DNA from: Sphingobacterium nematocida
GTDB taxonomy: Bacteria > Bacteroidota > Bacteroidia > Sphingobacteriales > Sphingobacteriaceae
Direction of reading: 5' to 3'
Length of the DNA: 64,000 nucleotides
NCBI RefSeq assembly: GCF_900168125.1
Contig: NZ_FUZF01000012.1
Span: 89,452-153,451, forward strand
In this document: piece after piece, positions 1 to 8,380 of the stretch
Layout of the letters: every line of letters starts with the position of its first letter
Position numbering within the stretch: the stretch's first letter is position 1
The notes under the pieces: model-generated
Told to the model about the DNA's origin: nothing
Seen by the model: only the letters and a program-made list of their open reading frames with translations
Database searches by the model: none
Position numbers and translations under genes: made by a program

Positions 1-400
1 AACAGTCTCCTGGTTTGAACACTCTCCCCTATTAGAAGTACTAAAGTGGCTCTCCCAAAAAAATGTCAGGGTTATCATAACAACAGATCACGGTACAATC
101 CAAGTAAAAAAACCAAGCAAAGTAGTGGGATACAGAAACACAAACACCAACTTAAGGTACAAACAAGGAAAAAATCTCAACTATGTAGAAAAGGACGTTT
201 TCACAATTCGCAACCCACACGAAGCGCAATTGCCAAAACTTCACGTTAGCTCAACTTTTGTGTTTGCAAAAGAAGAAGTGTATTTTGTCTACCCCAACAA
301 TTACAATCAATTTGTAAACTATTACAACGGTACATTTCAACACGGGGGCATATCTCTAGAAGAAATGATAATACCATATGCCACATATATACCAAAATAG
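1..400 (+). CDS. porX: PorX-type response regulator / PglZ-domain protein, C-terminal part (cut by window edge)
   Basis: Only the last 132 codons are in the window; the reading frame is open from base 2 to the stop at 398-400. The visible part is the end of a PglZ (alkaline-phosphatase superfamily) domain: TTDHG at visible residues 27-31 supplies the Asp-His metal-binding pair, followed by the lysine-rich stretch and the NTNTNLRYKQGKNLNY block that I recognise from PorX-type proteins of Bacteroidota. In that family an N-terminal CheY-like receiver precedes PglZ, and the protein works with PorY and SigP to control type IX secretion; the receiver would lie left of the window. Only 15 nt separate its stop from the tsaE ATG, so the two are probably co-transcribed. 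The family call is fairly sure; the receiver part cannot be seen. Confidence 0.78.
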   Translation, partial: TVSWFEHSPLLEVLKWLSQKNVRVIITTDHGTIQVKKPSKVVGYRNTNTNLRYKQGKNLNYVEKDVFTIRNPHEAQLPKLHVSSTFVFAKEEVYFVYPNNYNQFVNYYNGTFQHGGISLEEMIIPYATYIPK

Positions 401-415
401 GTAATTTTGTCAATT

Positions 416-832
416 ATGGAAATCAATGTAAAAGGCTTAGAAGACCTAAAAGAAGCAGCTTCTCGGATTATTAGCAGCTATCCCAATGACCGTATATTCC
501 TCTTTTACGGGACAATGGGCGCCGGAAAAACCACATTGATAAACGAGCTATGTCAATGTCTACATGTACAAGACCACACTTCCAGTCCTACGTTTTCAAT
601 AGTAAACGAATACGCTTCTAGCAACGGACCTATTTTTCATTTCGATTTTTATCGCTTGAAATCGGAATCAGAGGCTTTCGACTTCGGGTATGAAGAATAT
701 TTTTACTCTGGAAACTATTGCTTTGTCGAATGGCCAGAAAAAATCCCCAATTTGCTCCCAACAAATGCGATAAACGTAACAATCGATATCATTGATCCTC
801 AAAGAAGAACGATAGCTATTGAAAAAAAATAA
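416..832 (+). CDS. tsaE: tRNA threonylcarbamoyladenosine biosynthesis ATPase TsaE
   Basis: TsaE is the ATPase partner of TsaB-TsaD in making N6-threonylcarbamoyladenosine at tRNA position 37. From the ATG at 416 the protein is 138 aa, normal for the family. The P-loop GTMGAGKT is at residues 32-39, and the family motif SSPTFSIVNEY at 56-66 is followed by HFDFYRL. A TTG at 407 is in frame but adds only three residues and is less likely. It follows the porX-like gene with a 15-nt gap. In many Bacteroidota porX and tsaE are followed by alanine dehydrogenase; here four other genes plus an esterase intervene and ald is on the other strand. Confidence 0.93.
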   Translation: MEINVKGLEDLKEAASRIISSYPNDRIFLFYGTMGAGKTTLINELCQCLHVQDHTSSPTFSIVNEYASSNGPIFHFDFYRLKSESEAFDFGYEEYFYSGNYCFVEWPEKIPNLLPTNAINVTIDIIDPQRRTIAIEKK

Positions 833-846
833 TTTTTTTTCAATAG
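816..846 (+). terminator. A/T-rich hairpin at the end of tsaE
   Basis: CTATTGAAAAAAAA at 816-829 is the perfect reverse complement of 833-846, with a 3-nt loop that includes part of the tsaE stop codon. The right arm contains eight Ts. It resembles an intrinsic terminator overlapping the end of the gene, although no separate U-tract follows the stem. Confidence 0.45.
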
Positions 847-901
847 CGCATGCAACCATTCTTTCTGTCACACCGTCTTCCTATTAACTAATATCAATTA
901 A

Positions 902-1438
902 TTGGAAAAGAATAATCTAAATACAATTTGGCTAGGATGCAAAAAGGAGGATAGAAAAGCCCAGGTTGCGTTGTATGATCACTTTTCCAAAAAGATGTTA
1001 GCTGTATGCATGCGATATGCCAATACAACGCTTGAAGCTGAAGATATATTACAAAATGGATTTGTTAAGATCTTTACCAAACATCATCTATTTGATGGCT
1101 CAGGTTCTCTAGAAGGTTGGGTCAAAAGGATTATGATTAACGTGGCCATTGAGACCCACAGAAAGAACAAAGGAAAACTTTTTGAATCTATTGACAATAA
1201 TGATTCACTTCAGCTACCGAGTCAAATAGGGACTGATCAAACGGCTTACAAGGACTTGCTGAACCTCGTTCAACAATTACCAACAGGCTATAGAACAATT
1301 TTCAATCTCTATGCCGTAGAGGGATATTCACACAAGGAGATTGCTGAGATATTGGAAATATCAGAAGGAAATTCCAAATCACAGCTTTCTAGAGCAAGAC
1401 AGTGGTTACAAAATAGGTTAGTAAAATTAACATACTAA
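902..1438 (+). CDS. ECF-type RNA polymerase sigma factor
   Basis: A 178-aa sigma-70 family factor of the extracytoplasmic-function type, with region 2 at about residues 21-61 (YDHFSKKMLAVCMRYA... EAEDILQNGFVKIF) and region 4 at about 126-173 (GYSHKEIAEILEIS... KSQLSRARQWLQ). There is no region 3. The start is a TTG at 902: an in-frame stop lies directly before it, and the next Met is 32 codons in, which would delete the beginning of region 2. Five nucleotides downstream begins a membrane protein that looks like its anti-sigma partner, and then a beta-barrel protein, so the three probably form one signalling operon. Which promoters it serves cannot be told from sequence. Confidence 0.92.
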   Translation: MEKNNLNTIWLGCKKEDRKAQVALYDHFSKKMLAVCMRYANTTLEAEDILQNGFVKIFTKHHLFDGSGSLEGWVKRIMINVAIETHRKNKGKLFESIDNNDSLQLPSQIGTDQTAYKDLLNLVQQLPTGYRTIFNLYAVEGYSHKEIAEILEISEGNSKSQLSRARQWLQNRLVKLTY

Positions 1439-1444
1439 ATCATC

Positions 1445-2215
1445 ATGAAAGAAGAAGATATCGATAGATTGTTCCGTGAAGCATTTCATGAAGCAGAAGA
1501 AACACCAAACCGAAATGTTTGGCAACGTATAGAAAGACAATTAGATGAATCAAAAAAGAAACCAGTACGCCTACCTTTTAGGAAACAAACCTGGATAAGA
1601 TATGCCGGCGCCGCTATTCTACTTTTGGGCACAACCTTTGGTTTACTAAAACTAAACTACAAAGGCGATACGCAATCGGTTTATAGAAACGAAACGATAA
1701 TCGCGCAAAAACAAGAGAGCAAAGAGAAAAGTTTGAGAATCCAACCTCCTGAAAGTATAGAACAAGAACAGCTCGATACGAATAAAGACAAAGAAGAAAA
1801 GATTCAAAACGCAAATATTGCAGTCGCTATACAACCTCAAAGACTAGAAGAGCAAGAAAGCTATGACAGGGTTAATGTAGACCTCAAAATCGGTGATCTA
1901 GCAGAATCCAAACCCAAGCTTTTAAGCTTAAAGGGAGTAGAGGAAGGTTACACATCAAGCATCCCAGTTCACCAAGTCACTGAAATAGAAGATATAAAAC
2001 CTTTGATCAATTTGGATGAAGAAACGGAAAGCATGTATGCACAGACTCCACATGAAACAGTAAATAAGACCGTAGTGACTTCGATATTAAATACCATTTC
2101 AGAAAAGATCGAAGTAAGTACCACAAAAGATATTCGTTTCCGAGCGGATGAAGAAGGGTCTTTCCGAATTGACATACTAAACTCACTTGTTAAAAACCGA
2201 AATAAAAAAAAATAA
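1445..2215 (+). CDS. Single-pass membrane protein, probable anti-sigma partner
   Basis: 256 aa. The cytoplasmic N-terminus (residues 1-50) is charged and contains the ETPNRNVWQRIERQL type segment common in proteins encoded next to Bacteroidota ECF sigma factors. One membrane helix lies at about 52-68 (YAGAAILLLGTTFGLLKL). The rest is a long polar, Glu/Lys/Gln-rich periplasmic region of low complexity with no domain I recognise. It starts 6 nt after the sigma-factor stop. The role as anti-sigma factor is inferred from topology and position; there is no zinc-binding ZAS motif, so it is not the classical anti-sigma type. Confidence 0.7.
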   Translation: MKEEDIDRLFREAFHEAEETPNRNVWQRIERQLDESKKKPVRLPFRKQTWIRYAGAAILLLGTTFGLLKLNYKGDTQSVYRNETIIAQKQESKEKSLRIQPPESIEQEQLDTNKDKEEKIQNANIAVAIQPQRLEEQESYDRVNVDLKIGDLAESKPKLLSLKGVEEGYTSSIPVHQVTEIEDIKPLINLDEETESMYAQTPHETVNKTVVTSILNTISEKIEVSTTKDIRFRADEEGSFRIDILNSLVKNRNKKK

Positions 2216-2219
2216 AACG

Positions 2220-3020
2220 ATGAAAGCATATAACCTTAAATTTGGATTCCTTGGGATAGTATTAACCACACTAACAATCTCCCTAGCAAAGGGACAAGAT
2301 GGCCCTGAAAAAGAAAAACTAGACACAATCCGTAAGGACAAAGATCTCAATATAACTATAGGAATTAAGGATCAACCAAACACTTCGAAGTACCCTAGAA
2401 TTTTTGGTGGTGTAACACTAACTCGTATCGATTGGGGCTTCTCCAGAATAATGGACGACGGAAAATTCACATTATCCGAAGAAAACGATTTCTTGGCCTA
2501 CAAAAAAGCTTCAAATTTTGGCTTCGATGTCTTACAATTTGGTCTGCGGGTAAGTGATAACTTTAAAACATATCTATCTGCAGGATTCGAATGGAACTAT
2601 CTACGATTGAAAGAGAATATTCTCTTAGAAGAAAACACACAATCGCTCTCTTATAAAGTCGTAGATCCAAATGAAGTAAATTACACAAAGAATGTACTCA
2701 CTTCTACCTACCTAAGAATGCCTATTTCATTTGAATGGCGCAGTGACAAAAACCGACACGGAGACCGCATGAAAGTAGCTTTTGGAGCGATGACTGGTGT
2801 CCTATTAAAGGGCACTCAACGACTAAAGAGTCGAGAAAATGGTAAGCAAAAGTTCAGAGACAACTATAACCTAGCGACCTTTCAATACGGACCTTTTGTA
2901 CGGGTCGGATATGACGACTTTGGCATATTTGCAAAATACTATGTAAACGACGTATTTGAAAACAGTCCTGCTCAAAAAGGGCTCAACAATTTCACTTTCG
3001 GACTTACACTAGGTTTTTAG
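2220..3020 (+). CDS. Predicted outer-membrane beta-barrel protein
   Basis: 266 aa from the ATG at 2220, which begins a clear signal peptide (about residues 1-23, ending in a small-residue cleavage site before QDG). A longer frame from 2187 would overlap the previous gene and bury the signal peptide, so 2220 is preferred. The mature part shows alternating polar and aromatic strands, ends in FTFGLTLGF with a terminal Phe as in many outer-membrane barrels, and resembles the PorT/OmpW-like barrels of Bacteroidota. The gene lies 4 nt after the anti-sigma-like gene and is the last gene before a terminator. A role as sensor or target of the sigma/anti-sigma pair is inference. Confidence 0.7.
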   Translation: MKAYNLKFGFLGIVLTTLTISLAKGQDGPEKEKLDTIRKDKDLNITIGIKDQPNTSKYPRIFGGVTLTRIDWGFSRIMDDGKFTLSEENDFLAYKKASNFGFDVLQFGLRVSDNFKTYLSAGFEWNYLRLKENILLEENTQSLSYKVVDPNEVNYTKNVLTSTYLRMPISFEWRSDKNRHGDRMKVAFGAMTGVLLKGTQRLKSRENGKQKFRDNYNLATFQYGPFVRVGYDDFGIFAKYYVNDVFENSPAQKGLNNFTFGLTLGF

Positions 3021-3047
3021 GCCATAATAGAAAAAATCATTACTTTT

Positions 3048-3077
3048 ATGCCGAAATCATATTTCGGCATTTTTTTA
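3048..3077 (+). terminator. Intrinsic terminator running into the next start codon
   Basis: ATGCCGAAAT at 3048-3057 pairs perfectly with 3061-3070 around a 3-nt loop, followed by seven Ts. It lies 28 nt after the beta-barrel gene. The ATG of the ABC ATPase begins at the end of the T-tract, so the hairpin is also the immediate leader of that gene. Confidence 0.8.
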
Positions 3078-4120
3078 TGGCTCAATCTACATCCTCCTGT
3101 CAATATATCCCCTCTGATAAACAACAAATAGGACTAGCTATTATTCATGGAAGAGAGGTGAGTAGTATATTCCAAGGCAAAGAAACAGTAACGGCTGTAG
3201 ATCACGTAGATTTTGATATTCATATTGGAAGAATCACTGCCATTATCGGCGAATCTGGCAGTGGAAAAAGTACCCTATTAAAGTTAATATACGGTCTGCT
3301 AGAACCCCAATCCGGTGAAATAAGGTATAAAGGTTGGTTAGTTCCCACTCGCAAAGACAAACTCATTCCTGGCCACGATGCGATGAAGCTCGTCTCACAA
3401 GGATTTGATGATCTGAATTTATACGCAAAAGTATGGGATAATATAGCCTCACAACTTCCCAACACAAACCTAGACTACAAGAAATCAAGAACCGAAGAGA
3501 TGTTAGTGCGATTAAAAATAGATCATCTAGCACAACAACGGGTAGCTGACTTAAGTGGAGGAGAGCGTCAGAGGGTAGCTATAGCACGTGCATTAATAAA
3601 TGATCCTGAAGTATTATTAATGGACGAACCCTTCAACCAAGTAGACGCAGCCTTCAGAGATGATTTACAGCAAGATATACGTCAAATTGTCGATGACCTT
3701 GGCCTTACAGTTATACTGGTATCGCACGATCCAGCAGAGGTACTAGCAATGTCTGATATGCTTATTGTTATGAAACAAGGAAAAATCGTAGACCTAGGCT
3801 CACCAGAGACATTATATTACAGCCCCCGAAATCCCTATACAGCACTTCTACTCGCCAAAAGCAATATTCTTGACGTACAACAAGCCGCCTTATTAAATAT
3901 ACAAACACCGCAGCAGATCGCTATCCACCAAGAATGGATTGACACAATGCCTGATACTGATGGCAATTTATGGATCAAAAACATACGGTTTAGAGGTTTT
4001 TACAAGGAGTATATAATAGGTAATGAGTCTTTATCCCTAAACGCGATTGTGAATACAACAGTCCCCCTACCAAAAGGAACTCAAGTAAAACTTGGTATTA
4101 AAAGACATATTACTTTTTAA
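3077..4120 (+). CDS. ABC transporter ATP-binding protein without an adjacent permease
   Basis: 347 aa. Walker A GESGSGKST is at residues 58-66, the signature LSGGERQ at 159-165, Walker B VLLMDE at 179-184, and the switch His (SHD) at 217. After about residue 240 comes a 100-residue C-terminal extension like the TOBE-type regulatory region of PotA/MetN-class importer ATPases. No permease or binding protein is encoded nearby, so the substrate is unknown. The ATG follows the T-tract of the preceding terminator directly; a TACTTTTA sequence at 3041 could be a weak -7 box, which would place the RNA start inside the hairpin. It converges with, and overlaps by 11 nt, the esterase on the minus strand. 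Confidence 0.85.
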   Translation: MAQSTSSCQYIPSDKQQIGLAIIHGREVSSIFQGKETVTAVDHVDFDIHIGRITAIIGESGSGKSTLLKLIYGLLEPQSGEIRYKGWLVPTRKDKLIPGHDAMKLVSQGFDDLNLYAKVWDNIASQLPNTNLDYKKSRTEEMLVRLKIDHLAQQRVADLSGGERQRVAIARALINDPEVLLMDEPFNQVDAAFRDDLQQDIRQIVDDLGLTVILVSHDPAEVLAMSDMLIVMKQGKIVDLGSPETLYYSPRNPYTALLLAKSNILDVQQAALLNIQTPQQIAIHQEWIDTMPDTDGNLWIKNIRFRGFYKEYIIGNESLSLNAIVNTTVPLPKGTQVKLGIKRHITF

Positions 4121-5012
4121 CTTCTAGAGTTTTAACTTCCAACGATTGACCTTCCAACCAAATCAACATAGCTTCCAACCAATCTCCAGATTCCTTTTTA
4201 TTGGTCAAGCCAAATCCATGCCCTCCTTCTTCATACCTATATAACGTATTCGAAATACCAAAATCATCTAATGCCTTTTGGTACAGTAAACTGTTTGCAA
4301 TAGGCACCACCTTATCATCCGCTGCATGCACTAGATAAGTTGCGGGGGTTATTGAACCGACTTGCTTTTCATTGGAAAACCTTAATACGTCCCGCTCGTC
4401 AAAAACAGGTCCTATCAAATTCTTTTTGGAGCCTAGATGTGTTGTCCCCTCAGACATCGTAATTACAGGATACACTAAAACAGAAAAATCAGGTCTAAGG
4501 TTCCGATACTCACCCTCTCCAATGTAAGATATATTAAAATGTGTTGACAGGGTGGAAGCTAGATGTCCCCCTGCAGAGAATCCCAATACGCCAACTTTAT
4601 TCCCTGTTATCCCATGACGATCGCCATGTTCGCGAATATACGCCAATGCCGTCTGGGCATCTTGTATTGGTGCTATTCGTTTGTCCAACATTTGACTATC
4701 TACCGGCAACCGATAACGTAAAACATAAGACGCATACCCCAGATCCTTTAGCCTTTTTGCAACGTCGTGTCCTTCATGACTCATCGCTACCCGGGCATAT
4801 CCCCCGCCAGGAATAATTAGGAAAACCTTATTTTTATCTTGATGGGTTGGTTTATAGAAAAACAACTCCGGGATATTATCTCCTACGTCCACCGACTGTT
4901 TCATATTCAGGATGCCATTAGGGTAAAAGTCGACCCTTTCTTGGCCGATCGCAAGATCAATCATTAGCAAAGAAAAAAATATAATAACAAACTTATAACC
5001 AGTATAGCACAT
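4110..5012 (-). CDS. Secreted alpha/beta hydrolase, acetyl-esterase-like
   Basis: 300 aa with an N-terminal hydrophobic signal (about residues 8-23). The oxyanion motif PGGGY lies at 68-72, the nucleophile elbow GFSAGG has Ser146, and the C-terminal DDKVVP and EGGHGFG segments supply the acid and the histidine. This is the BD-FAE / xylan acetyl-esterase-like branch of the family, typical of periplasmic carbohydrate or small-ester hydrolases. It is followed on the same strand by 10 nt and preceded by ald, which ends just upstream, so the two may be co-transcribed. The exact substrate is not visible. Confidence 0.83.
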   Translation of the reverse strand: MCYTGYKFVIIFFSLLMIDLAIGQERVDFYPNGILNMKQSVDVGDNIPELFFYKPTHQDKNKVFLIIPGGGYARVAMSHEGHDVAKRLKDLGYASYVLRYRLPVDSQMLDKRIAPIQDAQTALAYIREHGDRHGITGNKVGVLGFSAGGHLASTLSTHFNISYIGEGEYRNLRPDFSVLVYPVITMSEGTTHLGSKKNLIGPVFDERDVLRFSNEKQVGSITPATYLVHAADDKVVPIANSLLYQKALDDFGISNTLYRYEEGGHGFGLTNKKESGDWLEAMLIWLEGQSLEVKTLEVKK

Positions 5013-5022
5013 TACACAACAC

Positions 5023-6234
5023 CTATTGATTTACGACAATCATTAAACTCAAATCTTTATAGGAAAGATTAAACTTATCGGCCATGTCTTTATTGGTCAA
5101 ACTACCTTGATACAAATATACCGCATTCCTAATCCCGGCATGTCCCCAGATCAAATTACTGATCCCTCCATAATCTGCGATCTGCAATAAAATTGGTGTA
5201 AAAATATTCGTCATCGCATAAGTAGCAGTACGTGCCACTCTAGATGCAATATTAGGCACACAGTAATGGATCACTTCGTATTTCTTAAAAACAGGCTTAT
5301 CGTGTGATGTAATTTCAGAAGTTTCAAAACACCCGCCCTGATCAATTGAGACATCGATCAAAACGGAGTTTGGTTTCATTTTTGAGACCGTTTCCTCCGA
5401 TATAATACAAGGAGATCGTCCGTTTTTAGCTCTTAATGCACCTATCACCACATCGCAGGAAATAATCGCTTTGTTTAAAATTATAGGTTGCACTACCGAT
5501 GTAAAAACCCGTGTACCTAGGTTATTCTGGAGTCGACGCAACCTAAATACGGAACTATCAAAAACCTTTACTTGTGCGCCTAATGCGATTGCTGTTCTTG
5601 CCGCAAACTCGCCAACAGTCCCAGCCCCAATAATCACGATTTCTGTAGGAGGTACTCCGGTTACTCCGCCCAACATCAACCCTTTTCCTTCAAAAACATT
5701 AGACAGGTACTCTGCAGCAATTAAAATAGATGTCGCCCCTACAATCTCACTCATAGCCCGAACAACAGTAAGATGTCCGCCTTCATCCTGTAAATACTCA
5801 TAAGATAAAGCCGTAACCTGCTTCTTCATCATCGCCTTCAGAACATGAATATCCATCAACGAGGGTTGTTGAGATGACAGCAAAATCTGCTTGTTCTTCA
5901 TCAATCCCACCTCTTCGATCGTAGGACTGGCTATTTTTATAACGATATCAGCTTTAAAAATCCGCTCTTTTTCATAAACAATCTGCGCCCCTTGTTCACT
6001 ATAATGATGATCCATAAAATTAGAAGCCTTTCCAGCTCCAGCCTCTATGAGGACTTCATGTCCATGCTCGACCAAGAGAGCGACAGACAATGGAGTTAGC
6101 GCGATTCTATTCTCCTGAAACACAATCTCCTTAGGAATACCAATGATAAGCTTACACTTCGAACTTTTGGCCGGTTTAAAAGCTTCTTGAGTTTGCCCAA
6201 TTATCTCTTGCGCAATCTTAGTCATATTACCCAT
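5023..6234 (-). CDS. ald: Alanine dehydrogenase
   Basis: 403 aa. The N-terminal half has the IGIPKEI...ENRIALTP block of the alanine dehydrogenase / transhydrogenase family, and the NAD-binding Rossmann motif VIIGAGTVGEFAA is near residues 195-207. The enzyme interconverts L-alanine with pyruvate, ammonia and NADH in the cytoplasm. A second ATG at 6225 (fourth residue) is an alternative start. The protein is longer than the roughly 370 aa of the Bacillus enzyme, as I know for Bacteroidota members. The esterase follows 10 nt downstream on the same strand. Confidence 0.9.
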   Translation of the reverse strand: MGNMTKIAQEIIGQTQEAFKPAKSSKCKLIIGIPKEIVFQENRIALTPLSVALLVEHGHEVLIEAGAGKASNFMDHHYSEQGAQIVYEKERIFKADIVIKIASPTIEEVGLMKNKQILLSSQQPSLMDIHVLKAMMKKQVTALSYEYLQDEGGHLTVVRAMSEIVGATSILIAAEYLSNVFEGKGLMLGGVTGVPPTEIVIIGAGTVGEFAARTAIALGAQVKVFDSSVFRLRRLQNNLGTRVFTSVVQPIILNKAIISCDVVIGALRAKNGRSPCIISEETVSKMKPNSVLIDVSIDQGGCFETSEITSHDKPVFKKYEVIHYCVPNIASRVARTATYAMTNIFTPILLQIADYGGISNLIWGHAGIRNAVYLYQGSLTNKDMADKFNLSYKDLSLMIVVNQ

Positions 6235-6333
6235 CTAAATCTATTTATAGAAGTAAATATAAATATATTAGAGTAAGATTCAATCATTTAACCTCACAAA
6301 AACAATAAAGTTAAAACTATTACATTTTTCTCC

Positions 6334-6341
6334 TACATTTG
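6334..6341 (+). promoter_or_regulatory. -7 box TACATTTG before the CapD-like gene
   Basis: TACATTTG fits the Bacteroidota -7 consensus TAnnTTTG and ends 25 nt before the ATG at 6367. No clear TTTG is seen at the -33 distance. Confidence 0.5.
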
Positions 6342-6366
6342 TAATAATCACCACTAAAAATTATAA

Positions 6367-8286
6367 ATGAGATTATTCAGAGTCATCAATCATGTTAAAA
6401 TTGTCCCTAGATGGATAATTTTTTCTTTGGACCTGTTTGTTGCATCAGTGACATTTTTAACTGCATTTGCTCTTTTTCATAATTTTCAAATCAGCACCAT
6501 TTCTCCAAATGACTTTGCAACTCAATTCTTACTGTGTATCGGGGCTACAGCAATATCATTTTCAATCTTTAGGCTTTACTCTGGAATAGTACGATATACC
6601 AGCGCGGCAGACTCAATACGAATTCTATCCACCATACTATTCACCATAATAATACTCTTTGCGCTTAAATTATTTGGACTAGCCTTACGTACGCCCAAAT
6701 TTATAGACAGTAGACTTATTATCATCTATTCCTTATTCTTATTTGCAGGCTTGATTACTTACAGGACCTCAATCAAGATTTTCTTTCAATATTCAAAAAC
6801 TGCTAGAAAGATAAAGAAGAACACATTGGTATTTGGAGCCGGTGAACTGGGCATCGCAGTAAAACGAACATTTGACCATGATCTCACATCGAACAAAATA
6901 ATAGTAGGGTATCTAGATGACAATGCGTCTAAAATAGGAAAATCTATCGACGGTGTTAAAATTTTTGGTTCTGAGGAGTTAACAAAAGTAATTTATAAAT
7001 GTGCTGTTGATGAGCTTATCATAGCCACGCCCTCAATTCCTCCGGATAAAAAGGCCGAAGTAATCGAAATTTGCCTCGAGCACAATGTTTCAGTATTGAC
7101 CCTCCCACCTATTAAAAAAATAATGAATGGGGATCTTACGGTCAATCAAATAAAAAATGTAAGAATAGAAGATCTTCTGGAGCGCTCTACGATCAAACTA
7201 GAAAATGAAATCATACTTGACCAACTCAAAGGCAAGCGCATTCTAGTAACAGGAGCAGCAGGATCCATTGGCAGCGAAATCGCAAAACAATTGGGGCAAT
7301 ACAGTCCACAAATGATTATCTTATGCGATCAGGCCGAGTCACCGTTACACAACCTTCAACTCGATCTTCAAGAAAACTTCAAAAACCAACTTTTCCACAC
7401 ATTTATCGCTGATGTGAGAAGTAGGGAGCGTATGCAGATACTCTTTGAAACCTTTCGGCCTCACATTGTCTATCATGCAGCAGCGTACAAACATGTACCA
7501 ATGATGGAAAACCACCCTATCGAGGGCGTACGGACCAATATATTTGGGACCATGAATCTAGCAAATCTTTCTGTAGAGTTCAATGTCCAAAAGTTTGTCT
7601 TTGTATCAACAGATAAAGCTGTTAACCCTACTAATGTTATGGGTGCGACAAAGCGGATAGCAGAAATTTATGTCCAATCACTAAACAGTAAAATTTTAAA
7701 AGAAAATAAAACAGGGACTAAATTTATCACGACTAGGTTTGGCAATGTACTAGGATCCAATGGATCTGTCATTCCTCGATTTAGAGAACAGATCGAAAAA
7801 GGTGGACCTGTGACAGTGACGCACCCAGAGATAACACGCTATTTCATGACTATCCCAGAGGCTTGTCAACTCGTCATAGAGGCTGGAAGTATGGGCCAAG
7901 GCGGCGAAATTTTCGTCTTTGACATGGGAAAATCTGTTAAAATTGTAGATCTAGCGCAAAAGATGATCAAACTCTCAGGATATATACCTAATCAAGATAT
8001 CGAAATACGATTTACAGGATTGCGACCGGGAGAAAAATTATATGAGGAACTTTTAAATGACCTAGAGAACACGCTCCCAACGCATCATCAAAAAATAATG
8101 ATTGCCAAAGTGCGAGATAATAATTTCGAGCAAGTATCATCCCAACTTCAAAAACTACTGGAGATAACTAACGCGCAACACAACACCAATATCGTAAGAC
8201 AAATGAAGGTCATTGTTCCTGAGTTCAAGAGTCAAAATTCAGAATATGAACTATTGGACAAAGAACAGGAAATCCATACCCCTTAA
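6367..8286 (+). CDS. Membrane nucleotide-sugar 4,6-dehydratase/epimerase, CapD/WbpM type
   Basis: 639 aa. Four membrane helices lie at about residues 17-37, 52-72, 86-106 and 115-134. A first Rossmann-like domain follows (GAGELG from 157), then the catalytic SDR domain with GAAGSIG at 296-302, the STDKAVNPTNVMGATKR segment that carries the catalytic Thr-Asp-Lys and Met-x-x-x-Lys residues, and the C-terminal GLRPGEKLYEELL motif. Family members make 4-keto-6-deoxy UDP-N-acetylhexosamines for surface polysaccharide or O-antigen. No glycosyltransferase cluster is adjacent, so which glycan it feeds is open. Confidence 0.9.
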   Translation: MRLFRVINHVKIVPRWIIFSLDLFVASVTFLTAFALFHNFQISTISPNDFATQFLLCIGATAISFSIFRLYSGIVRYTSAADSIRILSTILFTIIILFALKLFGLALRTPKFIDSRLIIIYSLFLFAGLITYRTSIKIFFQYSKTARKIKKNTLVFGAGELGIAVKRTFDHDLTSNKIIVGYLDDNASKIGKSIDGVKIFGSEELTKVIYKCAVDELIIATPSIPPDKKAEVIEICLEHNVSVLTLPPIKKIMNGDLTVNQIKNVRIEDLLERSTIKLENEIILDQLKGKRILVTGAAGSIGSEIAKQLGQYSPQMIILCDQAESPLHNLQLDLQENFKNQLFHTFIADVRSRERMQILFETFRPHIVYHAAAYKHVPMMENHPIEGVRTNIFGTMNLANLSVEFNVQKFVFVSTDKAVNPTNVMGATKRIAEIYVQSLNSKILKENKTGTKFITTRFGNVLGSNGSVIPRFREQIEKGGPVTVTHPEITRYFMTIPEACQLVIEAGSMGQGGEIFVFDMGKSVKIVDLAQKMIKLSGYIPNQDIEIRFTGLRPGEKLYEELLNDLENTLPTHHQKIMIAKVRDNNFEQVSSQLQKLLEITNAQHNTNIVRQMKVIVPEFKSQNSEYELLDKEQEIHTP

Positions 8287-8321
8287 GAGGCAATAAATTA
8301 GTATTTTATAACAAGAAAGTA

Positions 8322-8351
8322 TTGCAAATATTTAATAAAAGTGTATTTTTG
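8322..8351 (+). promoter_or_regulatory. Promoter of the TPR gene
   Basis: TTG at 8322-8324 and TATTTTTG at 8344-8351 with a 19-nt spacer match the Bacteroidota housekeeping promoter. The -7 box ends 29 nt before the ATG at 8381. Confidence 0.65.
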
Positions 8352-8380
8352 CGTTCCGTGTAATTATTTAAAATAAACTA

